In this document: piece by piece, positions 19,541 through 30,730 of the stretch
Layout: each line of letters starts with the position of its first letter
Position numbering within the stretch: the stretch's first letter is position 1
NCBI GenBank assembly: GCA_947568835.1
Contig: OX387603.1
Coordinates: forward strand, 13,850,651 to 13,914,650
Source of the DNA: Protonemura montana
Taxonomy: Eukaryota; Arthropoda; Insecta; Plecoptera; Nemouridae
Direction of reading: 5' to 3'
DNA: 64,000 nucleotides
Program-made: the position numbers and the translations under genes
The notes under the pieces: model-generated
Told to the model about the DNA's origin: nothing
What the model saw: the letters and a program-made list of their open reading frames with translations, nothing else
The model's database searches: none

Positions 19541-22500
19541 ATGGCACCACCGGCGACTGCCGCAAAATCTGAAGAAGTACCTTGGGATATTTTCGACAGA
19601 TGCCTCCTACCAGTGATTTTTTCGCACGCTGCCGCTGTGATTTTGTCTACTGTGTTAAATGTGCTTCACATTTCTCAAGTGTCGACTTTTACACTGTTCA
19701 TCCTTTTTACTTTGGCTAGTATTGGAGGAACGATCTTTTACCATAACCTCAAGGTAGGTGCATATTTGGTTTTCCGACGCTACCATAAAAGTGCTCGACT
19801 CCTGTCTAAATGGAATTTTTTCTTTTATCTTCTTTTAATAATCATATACCTACACTCGGATGAGTCCCTCTCTCAACGTCTGATATTTTCATCGTGACGA
19901 TTATGTTTTTATTTGGTGACACTAATAATAGTTTTCAGCGACCTCAATACAGATTCAACTGCTGCTGCTAATGCTTATGCTATTCCCTTCCCATACTGTA
20001 AGCCTCGCCACGAACCATTTGCCATTCGGCTATTAATAAAGGACTGGGGATGTGAATTTTGTTCCACAACTATACGCTTAAACCACATAAAAATTAAGTT
20101 GTTCCTCAGAGCTAAGTATCGTCCCAACGGAAAAAAAACTGGTATTCTAAATTGTTAAGAGTATGGTAACATAGAACGAGGAATCGCTGGAATGTCATTG
20201 AAAAGGCGCGAAGAAATATGCTGCAAAAAAGTTGGCAAAATGTCACCCGGCTTTGTGAGCTACCTTGACACCTAAGAAAATGTGAATACCTTCAAGGCTT
20301 GTCTAAGAACAGATTAACCCCGAATGCGTAAACACATTCCAATAGGATAAATAGGATAATAGGGCAATTCAACGGCGATAGAAATGTGTTTGACCTGTTT
20401 GACACCTAAGCCATCCTAAGAAATTTTCAAATTTTGGTTTTAGACATATACCTACTTTATCTAACCTTAGCATTAGTTTTTAAAGGAAAAAATATATGTT
20501 AAACTGAGTTTTAGAATGCCAAGTAAAAACAACTCATTTTTCCGAAGTTTCTTAACTTATGTCTGTTACTTCGTATAATGAAGTGTCAAGCATAAGTTAC
20601 GAAACGTCGAGATTTGTTGTTTTTACCTAGCATTCAGAAATCCATTTGTAAATATTTTCTTCACAAAAATGTCAAACTTCAACAAAGGCAGACTTTCATC
20701 CATATAAGAGAATCAGAATTGGATAAAGAGCTACATATGTGTGTAGCGGTCCTCGAAATTTCAGTTAAATTTAATTCAACACCAAACAATCGGGTAGCTC
20801 GCCAAAGTATCATATCTTGGGAGTCTCAAATAAAAATTATCGGTGACTTATTTTTATATAACCAGCGAAATCCTCACATTTATATAAGCCCCTACATGAT
20901 TAGCATCTAGAAATGATAAGCATCAATGATAAGAATCTAGAAATTAGAGAAAATAGGAAGAATATTACGTCGAAAGAAGGGGGTTGGTCCACCTCTAGTT
21001 GAATCGTACTTCTGGAGTCACTTTTCTCGGCTAATTCCCCAAACCCGATTGCGGAAAAGTTATGTCTCTAATAAATAAGTACCTACGGCTACAACCGAGC
21101 AGCTTGTCGTGGAGTTCTGGCATGGTAGGCAGCCAATGGTACACACGAGTACATTTTTATGCCTACACCCTCAACCGTTGTAGTTCCATTGAAAATTTGG
21201 CTCAATTCTGTCGCCAAGTTGTTTTGTTGCCCATGCGAGCGAGCGAGAGGGAGTGAAATATAATCCAGACTTTTATTTCGGCAAAATTACACTTAAGAAA
21301 TAATAATTTAAAAAAAGCATAAGTGAGTAACCACATTTACAGGTGACGGCGGCTGGCAAAGCAGTGTTTGTGACTGGTTGCGAGTCGCGTGTGGGCTACG
21401 CGATCACTCGTCAACTTGATGACATTGGTTTCACTGTCTTCGCGGGATTTGACGGACACGATGAAGACGCCAAGCGTCTCAAAGAAGAGTCGTCAGGCCG
21501 GGTGCACACGTTGCAACTTGATGTCACTTCGCAACAACAAATTTCAGCGGCTGTGCGATATGTAGCGGATAATCTGCCCGACGGTTCGACAGGTAACTTT
21601 TTCACGTGTGGGTTCTGAAGCTACTCTTGGTAGGGAAACGCAGAATGCAGCATTTTTCTGGCTTTGCTTGGATGCTGAAAAAAAACTAGAAACATATGTG
21701 CATTTACTCATAAGGTATGTCATAACTGTTTATTATTTTACTGACGGCTTAGAATTCAACAACTCTCTGGTGCCAGCTGAGCGTAGGTTACTTGCTAACA
21801 AAAAACCATCAACTTGTTCCAGGATTATGGGCCCTAATCAATCAGTCTTCTATGATGACTTTCGGTGAAGTGGAATGGGTGCCTATTCGCACGTTCCAAG
21901 AAACTGTGAACGTCAATTTGATCGGAACAATTCGCGTGTCTCAAGCCTTCTTGCCTCTTCTAAGAAAATCCAAAGGTAAGTATTTCTTGTCTGAGAATAA
22001 TCTGTCCTACCATTCTGTTGACAAGTGGATGAAGCAAATATCACAGCAAGTACACATAGGAAAGAGGATCGAAGGAACTGAACAAAGTTGAAAAAGCTAG
22101 TTGCAACAGGTGCAGATTTGTATGATGTTTTTGGCTATGTCTCTTTGTTATCACAGGGTTAAAGAATTCTTAATTATCAATTGGCTGCAATTCAAAAGCA
22201 GCACTAACTTCTAAAACCATTCCAATACATGCCCCAATACATGACAAGTACAAATACCTCGACTATTTTACTCACTGACGATACCAGTATTCGATACTCG
22301 AATTTGAATTGCGTCGAACTGAACTGGATATCTCAGAGTGTCGGGTGATGCAGGTCGGCTGGTGAACGTGATCAGCTTGCTGGGCCGCGTGCCGGCGCCG
22401 TTCCGTGCGTCGTTCTGCGCTGCACAGGCAGGGATTGATGCGTTTAGCCAGGTGCTGCGGTTGGAGATGAGCCCTTGGGGCGTTGACGTAGTCTTGGTCC

Positions 22501-23674
22501 AGCCCGGGGACATCACCACTGGTGAGCCTTATCGCCAGCAAGCAGCTTACGATATTTAGATCAAAGTTATTTTTTTAAATATTAGTTGTTGCTAAAAGAA
22601 ACTTATCCCAACAATGATGCAATCCTGCAAATACCAAGTGTTTTTGGTTTTAAAACATGTTGACCATTGAAGAAGAAAAAGAATCATTTTCACAACACTT
22701 TTACATTGCTTTGATGCAACCTTCTGAAGTTTAATTAACATGCAGATTAGTCTCAGGTACCAAGAAGACTAGTAACTTACTCTTTGGATATAACAGGCAA
22801 CACGAGTCTGACTGGGGGCCAGCTACTGGAGCAATCTCGCGACATGTGGACGCAGCTCAGCCAGGAGGTCAAGGATGAGTATGGAGAGAGCTACTTCGAG
22901 CAGAAAGTCCGCGAACTTGAGAAGTACACCAAGATAGGGGTAAGTGTTTGCACAGCCTGAATGTCTAAGAGTAATTGATACCAGCAATCGCGTTCAAGGG
23001 TATCCATGGAACAAAAGCCATACAATGGCTATAAAAAATCACGAAATTACCGTAAGTTGTTGTTGATTCGAGCAAAGGAGGTAATTATTTCCCATTATGA
23101 GCGCACAGTGTGTACATGGGAGAATATTAACTGTTGATTTTTCATTATCCATCTTGATTGAGACAATCCCTGAATTACATTATAAATATTACTTTTCAAG
23201 CTATTTTAATCAAGAAGACTGCAGTCCAGAGTTTGACAAAGCTATTTTGAATACCACTGCCAGTGTATAAAAAGCATGTTTGTGATTTTAACTGAATCTT
23301 CTTGGACCTCAGATGTTTATCATCTTAACTTTTTGTTTATATTGTAGGTAAGGGAACTTTACAAAATCTCCTGCCGGGTTCAGATCTATTTGTTGAATTG
23401 TGCTTAAATTGCACAATAAATACACATTTTTCCTCAAGATCAAGAAACTAGTCTTAAAATTTTGTTATCTTCAGTGGGGTTTTTCGTGTGGTTGGAATTA
23501 ACACTGCCTCGATTCCAGGATGTAGAGTTGACTTCAACGCTGCGATCGCTGACCGACTCCGTCTGCCGAACGTTCCCCATGCAACGCTACACGCCACTGA
23601 CTCGTTCCGAGAAGATCCAGTCCCTCGTGTCTGATCATCTGCCTCGCTCGGTCTACGACATTATCTACACCTGA
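19541..23674 (+). CDS. Membrane-anchored SDR-family protein lacking the catalytic Tyr/Lys
   Basis: Six exons (19541-19753, 21343-21592, 21823-21975, 22354-22521, 22797-22939, 23519-23674) join in frame to 360 residues. Exon 1 encodes two hydrophobic segments (about residues 22-45 and 48-68). The rest is a short-chain dehydrogenase/reductase of the retinol/17-beta-hydroxysteroid/3-hydroxybutyrate dehydrogenase (SDR9C-like) group: VTAAGKAVFVTGCES, GLWALIN, VNVNLIGTIRVSQAFLPLL, GRLVNVISLLGRV, VVLVQPG. The core motifs are altered. TGxxxGxG reads TGCESRVG (82-89), NNAG reads NQSS (161-164), and YxxxK reads FCAAQ, with Phe226 and Gln230 in place of Tyr and Lys. The catalytic Ser position (Ser213) is kept. 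The intact frame and splice sites suggest a functional pseudoenzyme. I recall an insect family with similarly altered residues (Drosophila CG8888-like), but could not check it. Confidence 0.88.
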
Positions 23675-24147
23675 ACGCCACCGACTACGACAAGCTGTTT
23701 AGTTCATTTAGGAAACGAAAAAAAAAAAGATGAATAGTCTAGGCACAAATCAAATCCTGGTTACTGATATTTTATAAAATATAATTCCAAAATAAGGTGG
23801 AGTAGTTTTACGGTTTTGTTTTACAAAATAACATGGAAGAACAATCCTTAATCTTTGACAATATATGAAGCTTATAGACTGAACAGATTTTTCAATTGGT
23901 GAACCAGAAAAACAATCTTAGTAGTGTGGAGTAATGGCACCACACAGGCTACGATCATAAAAGTAACAATCTACCATACCGTCACTTCTTTGTATGTTCA
24001 CCCAGCAGAAATAACTATCAGATCTTCATGAGAGAGATTGCAAGAGAAAACTAGTTTACAAATTCAGTTTCTCTCAACAGACCACAAATCCCAAGTACAA
24101 AGTTAGTAGGTATGTAACGGGAACACACCAGAGCCCCACACCGGCAA
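23675..24147. other. Convergent 3' spacer between SDR gene and RFC3
   Basis: AT-rich sequence holding the 3' ends of the two convergent genes. I found no canonical AATAAA on either strand that I would assign, and nothing else. Confidence 0.5.
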
Positions 24148-27100
24148 CTACATCATGAGTCCACCTAGTGACTCCTCCATGTACCGTTTGTAAACGGCCA
24201 TGAACTTGGCAACGAATGCCTCGAGGTGGAAAATTGTCTTTGCTCCCTGGCGCATACGATGCTCGTATTCCGCCGCGTGCGCCACAATCTGCGTCTTCAT
24301 CTGCACATCGCAGTTCTTGACCAGTTCTTCTAACATACCCTGCCAAGGAACGATTACCAGTTAGATTTCTACTCTGTCTAATTCCAATGACTATTGAATA
24401 TGGTTGAATATGAGGATCTTTTGAAACTTTCAGTTTATCACAGATTAGTTCACTACAAAGGCTCATCTATAATCAAAATAGCCAAACATCAACATAGCAA
24501 TCATAATAAACTTTGCTATATGGATTTCTGTATGACTTGCTACTACAAATATAAGAACACAAAGTAAGCATAACGTAAACGTAAAGTTTGACCAACCATA
24601 ACTTTATATTCTCGGCTACACCACCTTGGGCTACACCTATTCCGTAAGCCAGAGCCAATCGGATTCTCCTATTTCAAAAACAATTTAAAAAATGTTAGGA
24701 AAGAAATTAACAAGTTTCCTCCCTCCTTTAAGTCACAGACATAGTTGGCACTATGTTGGAACAACGTTGGGTAAGCAAAGTTTCATTTTAACATTTGCTT
24801 TACGTTATGTTTACGGCTATGTTGATTGTAGCTGAGCTTTAAATCTTGTTCCAAGCGAGAGAAGTTTTAAAATGCTGTTGGTACGATAAAAGAGTAAGAT
24901 TGTGAGAAGGAATTTTTTGACAGTCGCCGAATGTTCAACATCTGATGAACACAACTTAAGTAAAACAAATCTCTTATAGGTAAACTAAATGTCACGTGCT
25001 TTTAGTTAGCAATACAAATTAGAACGTCAAAAGTATAAAAAAGCTCATATATATAAAATAAAATAAGAACCCCATCGGCTAAAATAAAAAACACTTGGAG
25101 AAATAGTTCCGTGCCAACTTAGGTAATTTAGCCATCTTTTTGTCAATGACTCACCCTGAAAATGACGTCGCTTGGAATACCACGAGTGATGAGCTCGTAC
25201 AGACTGGTTCTGACGTCAAAGAGGACGGCTGGCGATTGCTGCTGTACAATTTTCCCACACATCTCCCGAATGAACACTTTCCAGCTGGGATCGAACACTT
25301 CCTGTTCGGCAGTCATTGGGAAACTAGAAGGAAGAGTTCTTTCAGTGACATCTCTGACTTCTGTTTTTTGTTATTTGTATCTAGTGTCTGATTTGTTTTA
25401 TATCCTTATGATGGTAACTGATCTAGCAAGGCCAGGGAAGATAACTAATTGGCATTGCATGACCATCTACCATTGTGGAATGTTTTCTGAAACCTATACG
25501 TACTGTTGAACTTTGCAATCTTCGAGAGTAAGAATCGCTCGTCTTAGGTTGCGTTCCGATTTGACTGCAATTCGAGTTGCAAGCTCCGGTGGTAGTGTGA
25601 TACCTTCTTTTTGGCAGATTGACTGAAACAGAAAGAGCTCCCTTGATGTGTCGGTCAAGATTTCAGTGTAAAATCAAATCATCAATGTTGCCCTGCTGAA
25701 AAATCTGTTTTAAATTTCAAATAGTTGCAATGGGCAGAGTGTTCTATTAATAGCAACACTAATTAATCGATAAAACGGTTAAAAAAATCAGTTAGCATTT
25801 GCAAAAATGTTGCCCTGTTAAGGAATTCTAGCTCAAGTATTAATTATGAATAAGTGCCATTTGGTGGGAATCGTAAAACTGATAGCACTCATTTTGCAAA
25901 ATTCAATATTTGAAATTAGACTAATTACATAACATAAGAAATTTGAGTCCGGATCTAGTTCACATGACATAAAATTTCAGAAATGAAGTAGGTACATGGA
26001 CAAAAACACTCAAAAACAAACTACGTTAGATTGTAACACGATAAAGAAAAGAGTGAGTTTTCATACATACCCGCAGAATTGATTCAATCTCATCATGTGT
26101 TGGGGCTGCCACACGTATGCCAAGACAACGACTTCTGATTGCTGGGATCACCCGAGATGTGGAATTTGCACAAAGTATCAGGCGACACGAAGCCACATAC
26201 TTCTCCATTGTTCGTCGCAGTGCGTGCTGTGCATCTTTAGACAGCTGCTCAACTTCAGACAGCACCACAACTATGAAACAGGTTGGTTGATTGATATGTG
26301 GGGTTAAACAATGTACTGTTCTGGTACTGGTCTAATGGACTAATGGAGTGGGTAATGATGAGGATGATAATGATCCTAAATTAGCCTTGAAAGGAGGCGG
26401 ATAAACCCAGTGCTAGCACATAGCCTCTTTCTGTTGAAAAGTACCAAGGGGACCATCTGATTGCAAACAAATTGTTCCGACTTTTATCTCACCAACCTCT
26501 CTCCCAAACCGAACTGGACATTTGGTGGTCACCCACCCAAAAAAAAACTCACTTCATTGATCTCACAAGAACCGGTGTTTCCAACACACCAAACCGGTGA
26601 ATAGAAAGAAAATGTTTTAAGTGCTCAACATTAAATCATCGGAAGAAAAGTTTAGGTCTCTTGGAATTTTAAGGTTCTTCTAGATTGGATTAAGATTAAA
26701 TTATTTGAATCTTCAGAAAATGAAATTATTTATCAATTTACCCTTAAATTCTCTCTGTCCAGATGAGTCGAGCTGTCCTGATGTTGCTACGTTCTTTATC
26801 AGATCTTGAACAACAATGCGGTCGTATGTTCCAGCATCGCTAGGATTCAGCTCAATGTGATAGTTGCTACTCACTGTCATTATTTCAACTTTCTTGTTAC
26901 TTGGAGTCTAGAAAATATAAGGGATATAAACTTTGTTTATTACACATAAAAAAAAAACTACAAAAAGTCACCTGCACTCTATAACAGAAATATGGAATAA
27001 CATCTTACACTCAGATTGCTAGTAGGTAGTTTAAATAAAGATACTTACTAAGAAAGTCATATTTTCCATTCGCAATCGCTCTACCCCAGCCCCATACAAC

Positions 27101-27554
27101 TCTCGAAGGAGACACATGACACGCGTTTTTTTCCCAGCTCCAGATGGCCCATGGACTAGGAGGTGAGGGAAATCTCCTTGATTTACCTAAAATTAAAAAG
27201 GATTGTTTGGTTTTATTAATGGCTTATTAACTTGACAACGAAACCCAAAGAGGACACTTGATCTAATACGTATTAACAGTGGGGTGATGTAACTCGGAAT
27301 TACCCTGAGCGGGCCAGTGGCACTTTGGTGAAATCTCCAACATAAAAGAATTGGAATTTGCATTATATTAAACCATTTCTAAATTCTATGCTTACATCAT
27401 AGAAAACAGATTGGTATTATATCAAACTAGCCAGGCTTGAGGTTAAACGAGACAAATAACAAATTACCAAATTTTTTAGATGAGCCGCTTGCGTTTTATG
27501 ATAATCGAGCTTTTGTAATGAAGTCGGTCGATACTTATCAACCCAGAAACTCAT
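24148..27554 (-). CDS. RFC3: Replication factor C subunit 3 (clamp loader)
   Basis: Seven exons on the minus strand: 27554-27468, 27186-27049, 26907-26742, 26270-26071, 25622-25504, 25323-25155, 24339-24148. They join in frame to 356 residues, the same length as human RFC3. RFC3 is one of the small subunits of the clamp loader that opens and loads PCNA at primer-template junctions in the nucleus. Seen here: the start [10 protein letters not shown] (RFC box), Walker [10 protein letters not shown] (42-50), [20 protein letters not shown] in the Walker B region (degenerate, as usual in RFC3), the sensor stretch [15 protein letters not shown] with the arginine-finger SRC motif, and the C-terminal helical collar ([20 protein letters not shown]). 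A 5S-derived SINE sits in the intron between 26270 and 26742. The start is head-to-head with TBC1D7. Confidence 0.96.
26315..26597 (-). mobile_element. 5S-derived SINE in RFC3 intron
   Basis: On the minus strand: CCGGTTTGGTGTGTTGGAAA, CACCGGTTCTTGTGAGATCA, GGGTGGGTGACCACC, TTCGGTTTGGGAGAGAGGTT, GGTCCCCTTGGTAC, TGGGTTTATCCGCC, then a degenerate (CAT)n and TAGACCAGT end. The 5S-like head has lost the middle (AAGC) part. It lies in the same orientation as RFC3 transcription. Confidence 0.7.
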
Positions 27555-27730
27555 CTTCAAGGAGAATATTCAGAAATTGAAGACGACAAATTTTACTCCT
27601 ACACCGTAGCTCACACCGTAGATTTCGACCGCGCTTTTTCGCACACTGCCTTCTCAACTAACCACACAAGGAACTCAGGAATGACGACATCTTTGCACGC
27701 GTTGAAGTTGGTTGAAGTATCTGTCAAAAA
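27555..27730. promoter_or_regulatory. Bidirectional promoter, RFC3/TBC1D7
   Basis: Only 176 bp separate the two start codons, which are transcribed outward. The interval holds two direct copies of CACCGTAG (around 27602 and 27613) and a CpG-bearing GACCGCGCTTTTTCGCAC stretch. No TATA box is seen in either direction. Confidence 0.6.
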
Positions 27731-28663
27731 ATGGCTGTCGACGAGCAGCGTAATTTTCGCTCTTCTTACTATGAAAAGATGGGATTTAGGAGTGTTGAGG
27801 AGAAGAAATCTCTTGAAATTCTGTTAAAGGACAAACCATTGGACAAGCTGAAACTTCGGCAGTTCTGTTTGAGGTTTACAGTACCAGGAAACTACCGTAA
27901 TCTAATTTGGAAAATTCTCCTGGGTATCATCCCTATTCACATGGATAGTCACATTTTTGTAATGTGTCAAAGAAAACAAGAATATACAGATCTGTTCCGA
28001 GCTCTGCAAGTAATGAGAATTACCAATGCTCAAACATCAAAACCACAACTCTTTATCCTGATGTGGCTCTTAGAAACTGGAAAACTCAAATTTGACTGGA
28101 ATTTACAACTCGACAACGAACTCAATCAAAGACTGTCTTCGATATCTCACTCCCTCACAAAGGTTTTCACTGATGATGTCGATGCTTATTGGATATCGAA
28201 AGGGTTTTTTATGTGTGTGAACAAATTTTATACTGACATACCACATCTTATAAAGTACTCAAAAAACGTACTTGAGAAAGAGGACCTTGAATTATCCAAT
28301 TATTTGATATCAATTGCTGCATTAGACAGTATTCCTTTTGAAAACTGGTTTTGCTGTTGTTATGCTGGAGTTCTTCGTGGCTCTGCTTTAGGAAAAGTAT
28401 GGGACAAGATAGTTGGTGGTTCTTACAAGATTTTGGTGTTTGTAGGAGTTGTATTCTTAATAACTTTGAGGAGACTTCTACTCAAGTATGAAACTGTTGA
28501 CGACATGCTCTTAAGCTTACAAAACATCTCAAAAGAGACATCGGAAGTAATTGTGAACAAGGGAATAGAAATGTGGCAGCAGTATGGAAGTTTACTAACT
28601 TCAGGTACTGGACCGGATAGCATGAAAACTTACCTACCACTCAATAGACCCAAACTAATTTAA
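27731..28663 (+). CDS. TBC1D7: TBC1D7, third subunit of the TSC complex
   Basis: A single uninterrupted exon encodes 310 residues (human about 293). The start QRNFRSSYYEKMGFR and VEEKKSLEILLKD are nearly identical to vertebrate TBC1D7. The later segments YRNLIWKILLGIIP, VDAYWIS, GKVWDKIVGGSYKILVF and the end also match. TBC1D7 is a TBC-fold protein that binds and stabilises TSC1-TSC2, the GAP for Rheb that restrains mTORC1. As in known TBC1D7, I see no clear IxxDxxR arginine-finger and YxQ pair, so it should be a scaffold rather than an active Rab GAP. The intronless structure stands out beside intron-rich neighbours. AATAAA-type signals occur at about 28829 and 28900. Confidence 0.96.
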   Translation: MAVDEQRNFRSSYYEKMGFRSVEEKKSLEILLKDKPLDKLKLRQFCLRFTVPGNYRNLIWKILLGIIPIHMDSHIFVMCQRKQEYTDLFRALQVMRITNAQTSKPQLFILMWLLETGKLKFDWNLQLDNELNQRLSSISHSLTKVFTDDVDAYWISKGFFMCVNKFYTDIPHLIKYSKNVLEKEDLELSNYLISIAALDSIPFENWFCCCYAGVLRGSALGKVWDKIVGGSYKILVFVGVVFLITLRRLLLKYETVDDMLLSLQNISKETSEVIVNKGIEMWQQYGSLLTSGTGPDSMKTYLPLNRPKLI

Positions 28664-30730
28664 TTGTTTTGGTGTTCAAAACATCTGTAATTATTTTGTT
28701 CTTGTCATAATTTTCAATTTGTGCAGTCAGCATGCCAAGCTGTGACAAAGCATTTAAAAATATTTCTCAATATTGCAGTGTTTCTGAAATTTATTTAAGA
28801 CGTGTCTTCTTGTGCTAGGACGTCTCTAAAATAAAACTAATTTCTCATGGGACTTTGTTATTTTGAGTGGCTTCTTTTAGTCCATTATTATTTTGTAACG
28901 AAATAAAATATATCCTGTACCTACTAGTAAGTTTATACATTCCTCGAAATCGTCACCAACATAAATATTGCACCCAAAAGTTTATCCTTGATGTCAACAA
29001 CTACTTCTTCATTGATATTTTCAACTGTTTAGCAAAATCTCAAAATTACCCCAAATATGCAAACAACCAGTTTATTGACTTTCAAGGCTTGGAAATATAC
29101 ATTCACGCAGCAAACAATAATGTGTATGCCCGTTGTGAGCACCCTTCCGCTGCCACACAAGCACTGGCTTGGCATGACGCTACAGCCCAAGAATGTGTCG
29201 CGATGTCGTCATCGATAGATGTCAGTCAGTTGACACACAGTGGGGCGGTAGGTTCTTGGGCGCTCAAAACAACCATACAGTTGATTGTATTTGACTTGAA
29301 TCTAACTTCCCAAAATAGAAAAACTTGCTGGGGTTCTACTCCTGTAATTTGCTTCTAGAAATTATTAAGGACTCCTTGAATTATTATTTCCCACACATGG
29401 AAGGAATCCACTGTTCCACTTGTCCATTACATTTGAAAGCTACTACAAAATTCACTTATTCACTGATCAGTAGAAGACCTGAAATCCTAGAAAAGAGAGG
29501 AATTCAAATTGCATCATCACAGAAAAACACTCACTAGTGAACCAAAACCACCATCCATATAGTTCAATATTAAAAAATGGAAAAAAACAAAGAAGCATTT
29601 TTTTATTAACGTAATATACTTGGTTACTTCATTCCAGTCTCAGAATTGAGTGGTGATTATAACTTCCCTGCTAAATGCTTCCAAACATAACATTACATAG
29701 TATAATTCTTTTCTATTACCTACATACGTGAGATATTACTTATAAACCTATCTTTTTGACTTCAAAAGAGGCTATGAAATTAAACATTGGACATTTCATC
29801 TTAGAAAATGAGTGGTTATAACAAATCTTGTTGATAACATTCATGTGATTGCCTTTAAAAATTGACTATGAGATCTTTATGCAAATACCTTATTTCTAAG
29901 AAACTACACAAACAATAACGACAAAAATAATTTTTTCACATTTCGTAAGTTATCTAGACGTCTTTTTAAGTAGGCAATTACAAAGTAATAATAATAAGGG
30001 AACCTAAAACAAAATAAAAACAACACAAATATTTTAATTAATTGGGGACGAGAAAAGGTGAAATGCAATTAATCGAAAAAGAAATGGCTAATTGTGGAAG
30101 ATGAAGAGAGACATCAATAAGGCAGAAGCCGAAACGTTGTCGTAATTCTCTTCTCACAGTTAGCAATTTCTATGTCGGCGTAGGTGCATTTCCTTCGCTC
30201 CTCTGCCCCTATCCTGCCCCTATATATTTACTATATTTCTGCCCCTATATTTACCATCCTTCTGGTAGTCTTACCCTCTCACAAACATTTCTGATACTAT
30301 GTAGACGTAGGCATGTATTTACTTGTTCGAATAATTTCAAATACCTAGTCTACATACTAATACTTAAAATAAATTGCAGTATTGACTACTTGAGTTATAT
30401 TTTAGAAGTCTTTTTGTTACAATAGCACAGGCCTGGGCTTGTCCTTAATTAGTAAAGAATATTATAGATTCTTTAAAATAGGTAACAACTCTTGAGGAAA
30501 ATTTGTATGTAGATTTCTTGAAATTTAAATTGAAGGTATTGTTTCATCATCATAATAATACCACTTTTGCTTTCCCAAAAAGCATAAATTTACACTTAAT
30601 CACATTTGTACTTTGATATGTTTAAATAAATAATGTGACTTTAGCAAAAAAAGAAATTAAATTACTCACACATATTCAAACGAGTAATCAAATGAGTAGA
30701 CTTCACAATAATATTCTGTAGGAGCTGTAT
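28664..30730. other. Convergent 3' spacer TBC1D7/otu
   Basis: AT-rich sequence containing the 3' UTRs of TBC1D7 (+) and otu (-). An ORF at 28867-29358 has no recognisable domain, and its AT-rich codons look incidental. No RNA gene or repeat family was identified. Confidence 0.55.

Noticed and set aside
24473..24658. Extra RFC3 exon (frame [19 protein letters not shown])
   Set aside because: Exons 25323-25155 and 24339-24148 join exactly to give the known RFC3 length and sequence, so this lies in the intron.
28867..29358. 163-codon ORF downstream of TBC1D7
   Set aside because: No domain or family pattern is visible, the sequence is AT-rich, and it sits where the TBC1D7 3' UTR is expected.
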